From Onishia taeanensis (GTDB taxonomy: Bacteria; Pseudomonadota; Gammaproteobacteria; Pseudomonadales; Halomonadaceae): DNA of 64,000 nucleotides. Every line of letters begins with the position of its first letter. The first letter of the stretch is position 1. This document shows positions 1 to 9,684 of the stretch, piece by piece. The notes below the pieces were generated by a model. That model ran no database searches and was not told the origin of the DNA. It saw only the letters and a program-made list of their open reading frames with translations. Location of the stretch: contig NZ_QLSX01000004.1 in assembly GCF_003268885.1 (NCBI RefSeq), positions 62,001 through 126,000 of the forward strand, in the 5' to 3' direction. Position numbers and translations under genes: made by a program.

Positions 1-28
1 TGAACTCGGTAAACATCTTGTCCTGCAT
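1..28 (-). CDS. 5' end of an unidentified gene, cut by the window edge
   Basis: Only nine codons lie in the window, reading MQDKMFTEF. A GGAGG Shine-Dalgarno sequence sits about 8 bases before this ATG on the minus strand, which makes it a convincing gene start. The short N-terminus is reminiscent of phasin (polyhydroxyalkanoate granule) proteins of Halomonas-like bacteria. Nine residues cannot establish that, so no function is assigned. Confidence 0.5.
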
Positions 29-125
29 GGCATCACCCTCCAAGGGTCATGGATGTGGGCGCGAGCCCTCTTTGCTGCACTGCACAAAGCGTAGTCCCGG
101 ACGCACGCCTATGCAATAGGTCGCG

Positions 126-530
126 CTACTTGCGGTGCGACCGTGAACTGGCACTGGCCGGTTCATCGGCCGACTTGCTCTTGCCGGTCTTTTCGCCGTC
201 GTCAGTCTTTTGCGACTTGCTGGATGCAGCCTGAGCCTGACGAAGCATGTCGAGCATCATCTGCTGATAGTTACCGAAGCTGGTCATGCTCTGAGACAGG
301 TTGTCTTGGAAATTGCCCTTGAGCGAATCCTGGAAAGCCGTCGGCATGAAGGGGGTCTTGAGGAAGGGCTGGAGCAGGCTCATGGGGTCATAGCCCTCGA
401 CGCCAGCGTCCATCTGCTGCTGGATGCGTGACATCAGCTCGTTATGGAACGCCTCGACATCGGGCAGGCCAAGAGACTGGCGAAATTCGGCAGGCGTGAG
501 GTCAAATTCGAGGTTAATCTTCATGGGCAT
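126..530 (-). CDS. DUF6489-type conserved protein
   Basis: A 134-residue soluble protein. Residues 3-50 resemble the small DUF6489 family: an N-terminal beta strand (KINLEFDLTPAEF), then a GLPDVEAFHNE helix. The middle (residues 50-95) is rich in Q, M and F and looks helical. The last 35 residues are a low-complexity Ser/Lys/Ala tail, probably disordered. The molecular function of the family is not known to me. The second methionine (codon 3) is an equally possible start because no clear Shine-Dalgarno sequence precedes either. It lies downstream of the gene that starts at 28 only in genome order: both are on the minus strand and about 100 bases separate them. Confidence 0.65.
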   Translation of the reverse strand: MPMKINLEFDLTPAEFRQSLGLPDVEAFHNELMSRIQQQMDAGVEGYDPMSLLQPFLKTPFMPTAFQDSLKGNFQDNLSQSMTSFGNYQQMMLDMLRQAQAASSKSQKTDDGEKTGKSKSADEPASASSRSHRK

Positions 531-594
531 AGCCAGACTGAGGTATTTGATCTCAGTCTAGCAGCCAGGGGGCCAACACGCGGCCCCCGTGAAC

Positions 595-1680
595 TCAACG
601 CAGGTGAGGCGTGTCGACGCTGACGTCAAGATTCTGCGCCCGGTGACGCAGCAGGTGATCGATCAGCGTCAGCGCCATCATGGCCTCGGCGATCGGAGTG
701 GCGCGAATGCCCACACAGGGATCATGGCGACCCTTGGTGACCACTTCCACCGGATTGCCGTGCACATCGATGGAGCGTCCCGGTAGGGTGATACTGGAGG
801 TCGGCTTGAGGGCCAGATGGGCGATGACCGTCTGGCCCGAGGAAATACCACCCAGCACGCCACCGGCATGGTTTGACAGAAAGCCCTCGGGCGTCATCTC
901 GTCGCGGTGCTCGCTGCCCCGCTGGGCGACTGCCGCAAAGCCATCACCGATCTCCACGCCCTTGACGGCATTGATGCTCATCAGGCCATGGGCGAGTTCG
1001 GCATCCAGACGGTCAAAAACCGGCTCGCCGAGCCCGGCCGGCACACCCTCAGCCACCACGGTGATCTTGGCGCCCACCGAGTCCTGATCGCGGCGCAGCT
1101 GATCCATGTAGGCCTCGAGTTCCGGCACCCGGTCAGGGTCGGGGCAGAAGAAGGCGTTGTCTTCGACCGCCGCCCAGTCCTTGAACTCCATTGTCAGCGG
1201 ACCGAGCTGGCTCATGTAGCCGCGCACGCTGATGCCCTGAGCCGACAGATAGGCCTTGGCGATGGCGCCGGCCGCCACGCGCATCGCGGTTTCCCGGGCA
1301 CTGGAGCGTCCGCCGCCCCGATAGTCCCGCCGACCATACTTGTGATGATAGGTATAGTCGGCATGGGCCGGGCGAAACTGGTCCTTGATCTTCGAGTAGT
1401 CCTTGGAGCGCTGATCGGTATTCTCGATCATCAGGCCGATGGATGTGCCGGTGGTGACGCCCTCGAAGACGCCTGACAGGATCCGCACCTGGTCCGGCTC
1501 GCGACGCTGCGTGGTGTGCCGCGAGGTGCCGGGGCGGCGACGATCGAGATCGCGCTGCAGATCAGCCTCACTGAGGGGGATACCCGGCGGGCAGCCGTCG
1601 ACGATGGCGCCCAGCGCCGGGCCGTGGCTCTCGCCGAAGGTGGTGACAGTAAACAGCTTGCCGAAGGTATTACCGGACAT
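595..1680 (-). CDS. aroC: Chorismate synthase
   Basis: Converts 5-enolpyruvylshikimate-3-phosphate to chorismate, the last step of the shikimate pathway, using reduced FMN in the cytoplasm. The protein has the usual 361 residues. The first family signature is at residues 16-33 ([18 protein letters not shown]), the conserved histidine is at 106 (PAHADYTYH), and the FMN/substrate signature [11 protein letters not shown] is at 122-132. The start is supported by GAGGA 7 bases before the ATG. prmB lies 31 bases upstream on the same strand, the usual gammaproteobacterial pairing, so the two are probably co-transcribed. Confidence 0.98.
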   Translation of the reverse strand: MSGNTFGKLFTVTTFGESHGPALGAIVDGCPPGIPLSEADLQRDLDRRRPGTSRHTTQRREPDQVRILSGVFEGVTTGTSIGLMIENTDQRSKDYSKIKDQFRPAHADYTYHHKYGRRDYRGGGRSSARETAMRVAAGAIAKAYLSAQGISVRGYMSQLGPLTMEFKDWAAVEDNAFFCPDPDRVPELEAYMDQLRRDQDSVGAKITVVAEGVPAGLGEPVFDRLDAELAHGLMSINAVKGVEIGDGFAAVAQRGSEHRDEMTPEGFLSNHAGGVLGGISSGQTVIAHLALKPTSSITLPGRSIDVHGNPVEVVTKGRHDPCVGIRATPIAEAMMALTLIDHLLRHRAQNLDVSVDTPHLR

Positions 1681-1711
1681 TGACGTTCCTCAGGGCTCTG
1701 GTAGCAGCAGT

Positions 1712-2665
1712 TCAGGCGAAAGATGCCGCGTAGGCATCGAGTTCCTGGGCGGTCAGCACGAAGACGCCCTGCCCCCCGCGCTCGAACTCCAGCCATAGGA
1801 AGGGGACCTCGGGGAAGGCTGCCTCCAGATGGTGATCGGAGTTACCGACCTCGACGATCAGCACGCCGTCATCGCTGAGCAGGCTTCTCGCCTCGCGCAG
1901 GATGCGGCGCACGATGTCCAGGCCATCGTCCCCGGCTCCCAAGGCCAGGGTCGGCTCATGGCCGAATTCAGCCGGCATGGTGGCCAGGTCACGCGCATCC
2001 ACATAAGGGGGGTTGGAGACAATCAGGTCATAGCGCTGACCACCCAGGCTATCGAACACATCGGACGCCACGGCTCTCACCCGTGCACCGACGTCGTGAC
2101 GCGTGATATTGGCCTTGGCTACCTCGAGCGCATCGGCACTGATATCGGCCAGATCGACCTCGACAGTAGGCAGGTGCAGTGCAGTGGCGATACCGATACA
2201 GCCCGAGCCGCAGCAAAGGTCCAGCACCCGCGCCGGCGGCTCCTCGGGGAACCAGGCGGCGAAACCGTCCTCGATCAGCTCGGCGATCGGCGAGCGGGGA
2301 ATCAGCACCCGCTCGTCGACGTTGAATGCCGCGCCCGCGAAGAAGGCCTCTCCAAGCAGATAGGGCAACGGCCGGCGCGTCTCGATACGCGAGCGCACCA
2401 GGCCGACAATGCGTCGCCGCTCCATGGGCAGCAGTCGTGCTTCTAGCACGGAGGGATCCACGTCCCAGGGCAAGTGCAGGGCACCCAGCGTCAACGCTAC
2501 CGCCTCGTCCCAGGGAGAGGCGGTGCCATGACCGAAAAACAGGCCATGGGTGTAAAATTCACTGGTTGCCCAGCGCAGGCAATCACGCAGGGTGAGTAGG
2601 TCCTCGGCGATATTTCCATCATCGAGAATCAGGGTCGAATCGGCATCGGGTCGGGAAGCGGCCAC
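1712..2665 (-). CDS. prmB: Ribosomal protein L3 N5-glutamine methyltransferase
   Basis: Methylates a glutamine of ribosomal protein uL3 with S-adenosylmethionine. The 317-residue protein has an N-terminal helical domain, SAM motif I at residues 147-158 ([12 protein letters not shown]) and the glutamine-binding NPPY motif at 218-221. The RSPIAEL stretch at 124-130, together with location beside aroC and opposite smrB, favours PrmB over the release-factor enzyme PrmC. Translation appears to start at GTG with AGGA about 8 bases upstream. It shares a 134-base divergent promoter region with smrB. Confidence 0.95.
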   Translation of the reverse strand: MAASRPDADSTLILDDGNIAEDLLTLRDCLRWATSEFYTHGLFFGHGTASPWDEAVALTLGALHLPWDVDPSVLEARLLPMERRRIVGLVRSRIETRRPLPYLLGEAFFAGAAFNVDERVLIPRSPIAELIEDGFAAWFPEEPPARVLDLCCGSGCIGIATALHLPTVEVDLADISADALEVAKANITRHDVGARVRAVASDVFDSLGGQRYDLIVSNPPYVDARDLATMPAEFGHEPTLALGAGDDGLDIVRRILREARSLLSDDGVLIVEVGNSDHHLEAAFPEVPFLWLEFERGGQGVFVLTAQELDAYAASFA

Positions 2666-2799
2666 GCGTCGTCCTGTGGTTTATCGGATTGAGATTCAAA
2701 TCCTTGATTGTACCCGGCCCGACGCCCGGTTCACAGCCGCCACCAAGCCGCTATACTAGCGCGTCATTTACCCATTCAACGTAATCCACGGGGAGCAAC

Positions 2800-3384
2800 A
2801 TGAGCCAGCGCCGCGGACACCCGGATGATGACGAGGTTTCGCTGTTTCGCCAGGCCCTGGCCGATGCAGGCGTGAAGCCGATGCGCTCGAACCGGGCCGA
2901 CCCCGGCAAGCCGAAACAACGGCGCCAAGAGGCACTGGCCGAACGCCGTGCCGCCGCCCTCGAAGCCGACAGCTATCAGTTGAGCAGTCGCACCAGCGAT
3001 GGCCGGGTCGAGCCGGTAAGGCCCTCCGAGTGGCTCGATTTCACCGTCCCTGACCTGCCCCAGCGAACCCGTAGCCAACTGAAGCGCGGCAGCATCGCCT
3101 GGGAGGCAGGGCTCGACCTGCACGGATACACCGTCGACGAAGCGCGCGCAGAGCTCGAAAGCTTCATTGCCGAGGCCCGCGCCCAACGCGCCCGCTGCGT
3201 GCTGGTGGTCCACGGCAAGGCGCGCAGCGCCAGCGGACCCGACGCCTACCCGGTGATCAAGAGCCACGTGAACGCCTGGCTTCGGGAATGGCCAAGCGTG
3301 CTGGCCTTCTGCTCGGCGCGGGAACTGGATGGCGGCAGCGGCGCCGTCTATGTGCTGCTGCGCCGCCGTGGCGAGAGCCTCTAG
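2800..3384 (+). CDS. smrB: Smr-domain endonuclease, SmrB-like
   Basis: SmrB is known as a ribosome-collision mRNA endonuclease in E. coli. This 194-residue protein has a basic N-terminal extension (residues 1-75) and a C-terminal Smr domain (about 100-190). The domain shows the conserved DLHG at 106-109 and HGK at 138-140, where many Smr domains read HGKG or HGHG. Here the glycine is replaced by alanine (HGKA). A GGGGAG ribosome binding site precedes the ATG. The divergent position to prmB matches E. coli and supports smrB rather than smrA. Confidence 0.88.
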   Translation: MSQRRGHPDDDEVSLFRQALADAGVKPMRSNRADPGKPKQRRQEALAERRAAALEADSYQLSSRTSDGRVEPVRPSEWLDFTVPDLPQRTRSQLKRGSIAWEAGLDLHGYTVDEARAELESFIAEARAQRARCVLVVHGKARSASGPDAYPVIKSHVNAWLREWPSVLAFCSARELDGGSGAVYVLLRRRGESL

Positions 3385-3472
3385 TCGTACGCGCCTCTCT
3401 GTTTCCACAAGTTTTCACAAATAGAGGGCCAGATGAGAACCAGCCAGACGAGAACCAGAAGACATTCGGACT

Positions 3473-4600
3473 CTAGGGCGCGGCAGGCTCGCTGGTCTCG
3501 GGTGTCGTTTGATCCGGCGAGGCAGCCGTCGTGGGGTCGGTCACCGGCGAGACTACCGGGGTCTCGAGCAGCGATGCGCGGCGGGCCCCGGCTCGGCTCG
3601 CCACGGGTCCTTCGAGCCGATCGATTGCCTGAGACGCCAGATGCTGGCCAAGCTTGATCAGGGCCTCGGCGCGATGAAACTCATAGGCACCGCAAACCGT
3701 CTTGGGTATCTCGATCAGCACATCCGGCGGATAGCCCGCCACCTTGTACTTGGCCAATGCAGCCTGGGTGATATCGAAGGAGGCCAGCATCATGTCGAGC
3801 TTGCCCCAGGCCCGCTGGCTGGCGACCTGGGGGCTCTGAGTCTCTTCGGCCTCGTCGAGGCCATTCCCGTTGTCGTTTCCGCTGCCTGAATTGAACAGCC
3901 GCTGGGCACGTCCTCGCACCCCGGCCACCCAGCCCGAAAAACCACGCCCCTCAGCCTCCAGGGCCTCTTCACGGGCCAGTTCTTCAGCCACTTCCTCCGC
4001 CGGCAGCAACTCTTCAAGGGTTACCGGCCGCGGGCTGTGCGCGGTGGCGTTGACCGCCACCACCAGGTCGGCTTGGGCAGAGACGGTGGGAATGATCGGC
4101 AAGGGGTTCATCAGGCCGCCATCGACCAGCACCTGATCACCGACATGGACCGGCGTGATGATGCCAGGCACGGCAATGGAAGCGCGGATGGCCTGCAACA
4201 ATGAGCCGCTCTGGAACCACACCTCGCGCTGGCGAACAAGGTCGGTAGCCACGGTGGTCACCGGCAGCGGCAGGTCCTCGATGAGGGTATCGCCGATCAG
4301 GCTGGCCAGCTTGCTCATCACCTTGTTGGCACGCATGGCGCCCATCGGACTCCAGGTGACGTCAACCAACTTGAGCACATCGAAATAATCCAGCTGGCAC
4401 ACCCAATCACGATAGGCCGGTAGCTGACCGGCGGCATAGATACCGCCTACCAACGCGCCCATCGAGCAGCCCGAGATGGCGACAATCTCGTAGCCTCGCG
4501 CCTCGAGCGCCTCGATCACGCCAATATGCGCGTAGCCCCTTGCTCCGCCGCTGCCAAGCACCAGGGCGACACGTTTACCTTCTTTCGTCTTGCCGCTCAT
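3473..4600 (-). CDS. Patatin-like phospholipase, RssA family
   Basis: A 375-residue serine lipid acyl hydrolase with the patatin fold. The oxyanion motif GSGGARG is at residues 16-22, the nucleophile elbow GCSMG at 44-48 (Ser46), and the dyad aspartate in DGG at 160-162 (Asp160). After the catalytic domain comes an acidic, Gly/Asn-rich linker (about 235-260), another conserved helical piece, and a Pro/Thr/Ser-rich tail that is probably disordered. The chosen ATG follows AGAGGGGGAG; upstream codons in frame look non-coding. It follows two alpha/beta hydrolase genes on the same strand with a 37-base gap, so the three hydrolases may form an operon. The substrate is unknown. Confidence 0.9.
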   Translation of the reverse strand: MSGKTKEGKRVALVLGSGGARGYAHIGVIEALEARGYEIVAISGCSMGALVGGIYAAGQLPAYRDWVCQLDYFDVLKLVDVTWSPMGAMRANKVMSKLASLIGDTLIEDLPLPVTTVATDLVRQREVWFQSGSLLQAIRASIAVPGIITPVHVGDQVLVDGGLMNPLPIIPTVSAQADLVVAVNATAHSPRPVTLEELLPAEEVAEELAREEALEAEGRGFSGWVAGVRGRAQRLFNSGSGNDNGNGLDEAEETQSPQVASQRAWGKLDMMLASFDITQAALAKYKVAGYPPDVLIEIPKTVCGAYEFHRAEALIKLGQHLASQAIDRLEGPVASRAGARRASLLETPVVSPVTDPTTAASPDQTTPETSEPAAP

Positions 4601-4637
4601 CGCTCCCCCTCTGCACCAGCCGTTCGTCTGGTACACC

Positions 4638-5522
4638 TTACTTCTCGACCACACCGGTAGCGGCCATCTGCCACCATTGTGCGATGCTGCCGACCACTTC
4701 GGCCAGCGCTTCGCGCTCAAGATGTAGGTGATGCCCCCCTTGTAACACCCGACGCTCGAGTCCCTTCAGCGCCGCCCGATTCTGTCTGGCGCCCTCCCGC
4801 TCACCCAGGATGCCCCGGTCACCTTCGATCAGCAGCGTAGGCGCCTCAATCGCGGCAAGCATGCCAACCACCTGTTCGGGGCAAAAGCGCACCAGCGAAG
4901 GGCGCAACAGACGGCCATCGGTTCGCAGCCGGACATGGCCATCCTCCAACGGCTCCAGGTTACGCTCGACCAGCGGCCAGGCCGAGTCGGCATCGATAGG
5001 CGTGACGCCGCCCGCAACCCGGGCCGCCACAGCACTCTCTAAATCAGCATAGCGCGGTGACGGTGAGCTGCGCCGCCGATGCCCCAGCAGGCCACGCCGC
5101 AGCTGCTGTGCGGTGTCATCTCCCGGCGTGCTGAGCGTGCCCAAGCCGTCGATCAGCATCAGCCGCTCGACCCGTTCAGGAAGCGCCGCCGCCAGCAGAC
5201 AGGCCACCCCTGCGCCCATCGAGTGGGCCAGCAGCGGAGCTGACTCGAGCTCCAGACTCACCATCGCATCCAGCACGTCATGGCAGTAATCCCAGATCGC
5301 ATAGTCGACGCCCGGCGGATGTCGCCGGGAGCGGCCATGGCCGGCGAAATCCAGCACTACGATTCGAATCCCGAGTCGCTCGACCAGCAAGGGCGCCAGT
5401 CGTGAAAAGCTCGCCGCATTGTCGAGCCAGCCATGCAAGGCAAGCCAGGTCGGTGCATCGGGCTTTCCCCAGGCCAACGCCGCCAGACGGCCTTCAGCCA
5501 GGTGCAGTTCGGTCGGGGTCAT
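4638..5522 (-). CDS. Alpha/beta hydrolase
   Basis: A 294-residue cytoplasmic serine hydrolase. The oxyanion HGW motif is at residues 30-32, the nucleophile elbow HSMGAG places Ser101 as the nucleophile, and a C-terminal GGHHLHLE carries the likely catalytic histidine. It resembles SERHL-type and epoxide hydrolase-like family members, but the sequence does not reveal the substrate. Its start overlaps the stop of the preceding hydrolase gene (TGATG), so translation is probably coupled. Confidence 0.85.
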   Translation of the reverse strand: MTPTELHLAEGRLAALAWGKPDAPTWLALHGWLDNAASFSRLAPLLVERLGIRIVVLDFAGHGRSRRHPPGVDYAIWDYCHDVLDAMVSLELESAPLLAHSMGAGVACLLAAALPERVERLMLIDGLGTLSTPGDDTAQQLRRGLLGHRRRSSPSPRYADLESAVAARVAGGVTPIDADSAWPLVERNLEPLEDGHVRLRTDGRLLRPSLVRFCPEQVVGMLAAIEAPTLLIEGDRGILGEREGARQNRAALKGLERRVLQGGHHLHLEREALAEVVGSIAQWWQMAATGVVEK

Positions 5523-6379
5523 CAGGAAGACTCCAGCAGACGATCAAGAGTGGCACACAGGGCCCGCCGACAGGCCTCGGGGTGCTCCATGGGAAACATG
5601 TGGCCGCCAGGCACCAACTCCACTGGCACCCCACGGCGTGCAAACCGCCGTCGGCGGCGTGCCGTGAGCAGGTCCGACTCGCGGCCCGCCAACAGTGCCA
5701 GCGGCACCTTTAACCGCTTGGGTAGCCCCCGCAGGTGATCGGGCAGATGGCGAAAGATCGCCACCTCGGTATCGGGGGAAAAGGCCAGGCCGACGCCGCC
5801 ACCGTCATAATGGCGCGCAGCACCGGCCAGGTAGTCGCTAAAGGCTTCCGGCGTAAAGCCCCGGAAAAGGCCCTTACGCCGTAGGTCGTCACTCATCGCC
5901 TGGTGATCCGGCCAGTGCGCTCGGCGCCCCAAACTGCGACCCGCCGGCGTGATGCGATCGACAAAGCCGGTGCGCTTGGCAACCTTGATGGCCAACGCAT
6001 CGAGGCCCAGCATCAACGGCGGATCCATGGCGACCACGCAGCGAAAACGCTCCGGCGCCTTCTCCGCCGCCATCGCCATCAGTACGCCACCCAGCGAGTG
6101 CCCGACGCCGATCACCTGGGTGTCCCCCTCAGGCAGACGTGACAGCAGCTCATCACGGAGCGCCAACCAGTTATGCCCTACCGGAAAGTGCGGGTGATGG
6201 CCAAGCTGCTCTAGAGGGTGAAGGGCGAACCGCTCGCCCAGCGGTGCCAAGAGGCTCTGGTAGCTGCGCCCGGTGAAGCCATTGGCGTGGGCGAAGACCA
6301 GCGGGAGCTTGGGGGCGCGCTCACTGGAGGCGACGGGAGAGGCAGTGCCAGCCCAGTCGGAAGCATGACGCTGGGGCAT
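5522..6379 (-). CDS. Alpha/beta hydrolase
   Basis: A 285-residue serine hydrolase and the first gene of the three-hydrolase group. The oxyanion region reads HANGF at 31-35, the nucleophile elbow GHSLGG gives Ser95, and PGGHMFPMEHP near the C-terminus holds the likely histidine. The first 25 residues are variable and could be an overlong start, although AGGA lies about 8 bases before this ATG. It resembles lipase/esterase-like members of the family; the substrate is not determined. Confidence 0.85.
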   Translation of the reverse strand: MPQRHASDWAGTASPVASSERAPKLPLVFAHANGFTGRSYQSLLAPLGERFALHPLEQLGHHPHFPVGHNWLALRDELLSRLPEGDTQVIGVGHSLGGVLMAMAAEKAPERFRCVVAMDPPLMLGLDALAIKVAKRTGFVDRITPAGRSLGRRAHWPDHQAMSDDLRRKGLFRGFTPEAFSDYLAGAARHYDGGGVGLAFSPDTEVAIFRHLPDHLRGLPKRLKVPLALLAGRESDLLTARRRRRFARRGVPVELVPGGHMFPMEHPEACRRALCATLDRLLESS

Positions 6380-6546
6380 GAAATCATCCTGGTCAGTGGA
6401 AACTAGCAGGCTAACGGGATTACCATACCCCGCTTAGCCGCTACTGAGCCAGTATAAAACGACTGTTTGACTTTCAAGCCGTCCATTAGTCATGACTGGA
6501 CAGCCAAGCGCGCTCGCCGCTCACTTCCCTCATTTTGGAGACCGCC

Positions 6547-6648
6547 GTGTCAAAGCCGCGTCCCCCTCGCGACACCCGCCTACGCAATGCCGTCTTCTTT
6601 ACCGCCGTGGTCGCGGCGTTCGTCGTCGGCCGCTGGCTGGCGATCTAG
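6547..6648 (+). CDS. Possible 33-residue membrane peptide
   Basis: A short open frame starting with GTG and preceded by GGAG at a 6-base spacing. It begins SKPRPPRDTRLRNAV and continues as a hydrophobic stretch of about 17 residues ending in GRWLAI. This gives a basic, cytoplasmic-looking N-terminus and a single membrane helix. Third codon positions are strongly GC-rich, as in real genes here. It ends 15 bases before the AEC transporter ATG, so the two would be translated from one message. I do not recognise a family. It could instead be the leader of the transporter mRNA. Confidence 0.5.
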   Translation: MSKPRPPRDTRLRNAVFFTAVVAAFVVGRWLAI

Positions 6649-6663
6649 GGAGCACTTACAGGC

Positions 6664-7611
6664 ATGAACCTTCTAGCGGTCTTCCAGCACACCCTCAACG
6701 TCACCCTGCCGGTCTTTGCCATGGTGTTCATCGGCATTGGCCTGAAACGCTGGGGCTGGATCGACCCGGCCTTCGTTTCCACCGCATCAAAGCTGGTGTT
6801 CAAGGCCACATTGCCGACTCTGGTCTTCATGAGCATCGTCCAGGCCGATCTCGAGGCGAGCCTGAATCCGGGCATGCTGGTTTTTTTCGCTCTCGCCACC
6901 CTGGCAAGCTTCGTACTTGCCTGGGGCTGGGCCAACTGGCGCGTGGCGCGAGCGGACCGCGGGGTCTATATCCAGGGCGCCTTTCGCGGCAATTGCGGCA
7001 TCGTCGGCCTGGCACTGGCGGCCAGCATGTACGGCGACTACGGCCTCTCGGCGGGCGGGTTGCTGCTAGGGGTGGTGATTATCAGCTATAACGCCCTGTC
7101 AGTGGTGGCGCTGAGCACTTTTCAGGAGGGTCAGGCGGCGGACTGGCGCAGCATCCTTGGGCATATCGCCAAGAATCCACTGATTCTTGCCGTGGTGGCC
7201 GCCTTGCCGGTCGCGCTCTCGGGACTGACGCTGCCGGGCTGGCTGCTGACGACCGGCGACTACTTCGCTTCCCTGACCCTGCCACTGGCCCTCATCTGCG
7301 TGGGGGCCACGCTATCGGTCAGCGCCCTGCGCAACGACAGCACCACCGCCGTCAGCGCCAGCCTGATGAAGATGGCCATCCTGCCGGCGCTCGCCACATC
7401 TGGAGCCTGGCTGGTGGGCTTCACGGGCCGCGAACTGGGAGTGCTATTCCTGTTCTTCGCAAGCCCTACAGCGGCCGCCAGCTTCGTGATGGTCAAAGCG
7501 ATGAACGGGAATGCAAAGCTCGCCGCCAACATCATCGCTATCAGCACCCTGCTGGCCAGCCTGACCATCACCGGTGGCGTATTCGGCCTCCGCGTCGCCG
7601 GACTGATCTAG
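6664..7611 (+). CDS. AEC-family transporter
   Basis: An inner-membrane carrier of the auxin efflux carrier (AEC/BART) family. Bacterial members include malonate and other organic acid transporters. The 315 residues form about ten hydrophobic helices. Typical features are the N-terminal FAMVFIGIGLKRWG, the RGNCGIVGLAL segment near residue 110 and the C-terminal FFASPTAAASFVMV helix. The substrate cannot be read from the sequence. It starts 15 bases after a possible 33-residue peptide and is convergent with the monooxygenase-like gene at 7659. Confidence 0.88.
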   Translation: MNLLAVFQHTLNVTLPVFAMVFIGIGLKRWGWIDPAFVSTASKLVFKATLPTLVFMSIVQADLEASLNPGMLVFFALATLASFVLAWGWANWRVARADRGVYIQGAFRGNCGIVGLALAASMYGDYGLSAGGLLLGVVIISYNALSVVALSTFQEGQAADWRSILGHIAKNPLILAVVAALPVALSGLTLPGWLLTTGDYFASLTLPLALICVGATLSVSALRNDSTTAVSASLMKMAILPALATSGAWLVGFTGRELGVLFLFFASPTAAASFVMVKAMNGNAKLAANIIAISTLLASLTITGGVFGLRVAGLI

Positions 7612-7658
7612 CCAAACTTATCCTGCAACACCTCTAGCCAAGTACTTCTGGTTCGCGG

Positions 7659-7970
7659 CTAGTTAGCGTCCGCGCGAATCACCACCTCGAACTGCTCGAT
7701 TCCACCGCCCTCGCCGAAGGCTTCCTTCGGCATGGGGTTGGCGTGGGCGCGTTTGAAGTCGTCGCTGCCGACCCAGGCGCGAAAGGCGTCCTGGCTGTCC
7801 CATTCGGTTTCTACTACGTAGGGCGCCTGATTGCCCTGAGGGCGTAGAACCCGCATGGCCACAAAGCCGGGCTGTCGATCGATCTCGCCGGCACGCGCAC
7901 GAAAGCGCGCCTCGAACTCCTCTTCATACCCCGGCGTCACGTGGATGCGATTGTTGACCATATACGTCAT
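7659..7970 (-). CDS. ABM-domain (antibiotic biosynthesis monooxygenase) protein
   Basis: A 103-residue single-domain protein with the dimeric alpha/beta barrel fold. It has the N-terminal strand MVNNRIHVTPGYEEEFE, the GFVAMRVLRP strand and the EWDSQDAFRAWVGSDDFKRAH helix seen in IsdG/HmoB-like and related monooxygenases. Heme degradation is known for some relatives, but no heme-uptake gene is nearby, so the role is open. AGGAG precedes the ATG at a good distance. Confidence 0.8.
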   Translation of the reverse strand: MTYMVNNRIHVTPGYEEEFEARFRARAGEIDRQPGFVAMRVLRPQGNQAPYVVETEWDSQDAFRAWVGSDDFKRAHANPMPKEAFGEGGGIEQFEVVIRADAN

Positions 7971-8090
7971 GGGGCGCTCCTGAGAAAAAGTGGGAAAATA
8001 TGTACGCAGTGATAGAGGCGCCGCCGTAGGCGGCGCGCGAGATCGGCCACCTTGGGGAGGCAGCGCTATGGATAGTTCTCTATGGATAGC

Positions 8091-8579
8091 TCAGCGATGC
8101 CCGGGCGCTTCCAGGCCGATCAGGCGTGCGCAGCCAGCCGCGAAGACATCACTCTCCAGTCGAGCGATGGCGGCAGTAGGAAATCCCAGCCCCAGCGCCC
8201 GCGGCCCGTCGGTAAGCTGTGCTGTCAGCACGCCGACCAGCGGCATGTGGCTAACCAGCAGCAGCGGCCCCGGCGACTGTTCCTGAGTGTCGATCAGCCA
8301 GTCTAGGATCGGGCCAACCGGATCGTCCGGGGTGATGATCGGCAGCGTCTCGACCTCCACGCCCAGGCGCTCGGCCATCAGCGTCGCCGTCTGCTGAGCA
8401 CGGCGATAAGGACTCGCCAGCACCCGAGGGGTGGCGAGCCTTTCATCGGCGATGCGCTGCGCCAGCCATTCGGCCATGAAATTGCCTTCACGGTGGCCTT
8501 CGTCGGTGAGCGAGCGCTCGGCATCCGGGCGCCCGGGGGCGGCTTGGCCGTGACGCATGATCCATAGGGTCTCGTGCAT
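8091..8579 (-). CDS. sixA: Phosphohistidine phosphatase SixA
   Basis: A 162-residue histidine phosphatase. The RHG motif at residues 9-11 provides the phosphate-accepting His10; further conserved parts are SLTDEGHREG, the SPYRRAQQTA stretch and the VSHMP segment holding the second histidine. SixA removes phosphate from histidine phosphotransfer proteins; in E. coli it acts on the nitrogen-related PTS protein NPr. I chose the ATG with GGAGG 10 bases upstream rather than the in-frame TTG that touches that site. gpsA ends at 8585, so the genes are probably co-transcribed. Confidence 0.88.
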   Translation of the reverse strand: MHETLWIMRHGQAAPGRPDAERSLTDEGHREGNFMAEWLAQRIADERLATPRVLASPYRRAQQTATLMAERLGVEVETLPIITPDDPVGPILDWLIDTQEQSPGPLLLVSHMPLVGVLTAQLTDGPRALGLGFPTAAIARLESDVFAAGCARLIGLEAPGHR

Positions 8580-8584
8580 CTTGT

Positions 8585-9640
8585 TCAATCCTCCAGGCGC
8601 CGGGCTGCCTTGACGTCCTCACGGGACAGGGTGAATTCCACGTCGCTACTCTGTTCGCCCTGCATGAGCAGCTTGGCCATGTCGCGGGCCGGCACCTGAT
8701 TGAAGAGTACCTGATAGAGGCCCTCGGCGAGGGGCATATAGACGCCCTCCTCTGAAGACTTGTCATGTACCAGGTGCACGGTGTTAACGCCCTCGGCGAC
8801 CTGCCCCAACGCCTCAACGGCCTCATCAAGCGTTCGCCCCTCGCCGAGGGCATAGCCGACACGGTAATTGCGCGAGAGCTTCGATGAACAGGTGACGATC
8901 AGGTCGCCGACGCCGGACAGGCCGAGGAAGGTCATGGGGTTGGCCCCTAGATGCACCGCAAAACGGCTCATTTCCGCCAGCGCCCGGGTCATCAGCATGC
9001 TGCGGGTGTTCTCCCCCATGCCGAGGGCCGCTGCCATGCCGGCGGCAATGGCGTAGATGTTCTTCAGCGCCCCGCCAAGCTCAACGCCGAAGCGGTCGTT
9101 GCTGGCATAGACCCGGAAATAGTCGCAGCCCAGCAGGCTCTGGACCCGGGTGCGGGTCAAGGGGTCGTCGCTGGCGATCACGGTGGCCGTGAGCTGCTTG
9201 TCGGCGACCTCGGAGGCAAGGTTGGGGCCGGAGATCACACCGATGTGGGGAAAGCCCGTCTCCTCCTCGAGGATCTGGCTCATCAGCTTGAAACCTTCTG
9301 CCTGAATGCCCTTGGTGGTGCTGACCAGTATCTGCTCGGAGGACAGCCAGGGCCGCGCCTGGCGCACCACTGACCGAAAGGCCTGGGAAGGAATCGCCAC
9401 CAGCACCAGCTCCGCGCCGGCAAGCACCTCGCGCATGTCGGTTGCAGCGGTAACGGCCGGGTTGATGGCGTAATCCGGCAGGTAATGGCTGTTGCGATGG
9501 TCCCGGTTGATCTCATCCGCCAGGGCGGCATCTCGCATCCATTGGTGTACCTGGGCCCCATTGTCGGCCGCAATGCTGGCAAGCGCGGTACCGAAACTGC
9601 CGCCGCCCAGCACCGCGACCTTCAAGCGATCATCAGACAT
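8585..9640 (-). CDS. gpsA: NAD(P)-dependent glycerol-3-phosphate dehydrogenase
   Basis: Reduces dihydroxyacetone phosphate to sn-glycerol-3-phosphate, the backbone for phospholipids. The 351-residue protein carries the N-terminal dinucleotide-binding motif GGGSFGTA at residues 12-19, the STTKGI segment and the [13 protein letters not shown] active-site helix with the catalytic lysine. This is the biosynthetic counterpart of the catabolic GlpD encoded at 39881. It precedes sixA on the same strand. Confidence 0.97.
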   Translation of the reverse strand: MSDDRLKVAVLGGGSFGTALASIAADNGAQVHQWMRDAALADEINRDHRNSHYLPDYAINPAVTAATDMREVLAGAELVLVAIPSQAFRSVVRQARPWLSSEQILVSTTKGIQAEGFKLMSQILEEETGFPHIGVISGPNLASEVADKQLTATVIASDDPLTRTRVQSLLGCDYFRVYASNDRFGVELGGALKNIYAIAAGMAAALGMGENTRSMLMTRALAEMSRFAVHLGANPMTFLGLSGVGDLIVTCSSKLSRNYRVGYALGEGRTLDEAVEALGQVAEGVNTVHLVHDKSSEEGVYMPLAEGLYQVLFNQVPARDMAKLLMQGEQSSDVEFTLSREDVKAARRLED

Positions 9641-9684
9641 TCTCGATCCATTGACGAGTGATAGATGCCCTCATTGTAACGAAA

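Noticed and set aside
8018-8036. GC-rich hairpin GCGCCGCC/GGCGGCGC after sixA
   Set aside because: A perfect 8-bp stem but no T-tract on either strand, so it is not called a terminator.
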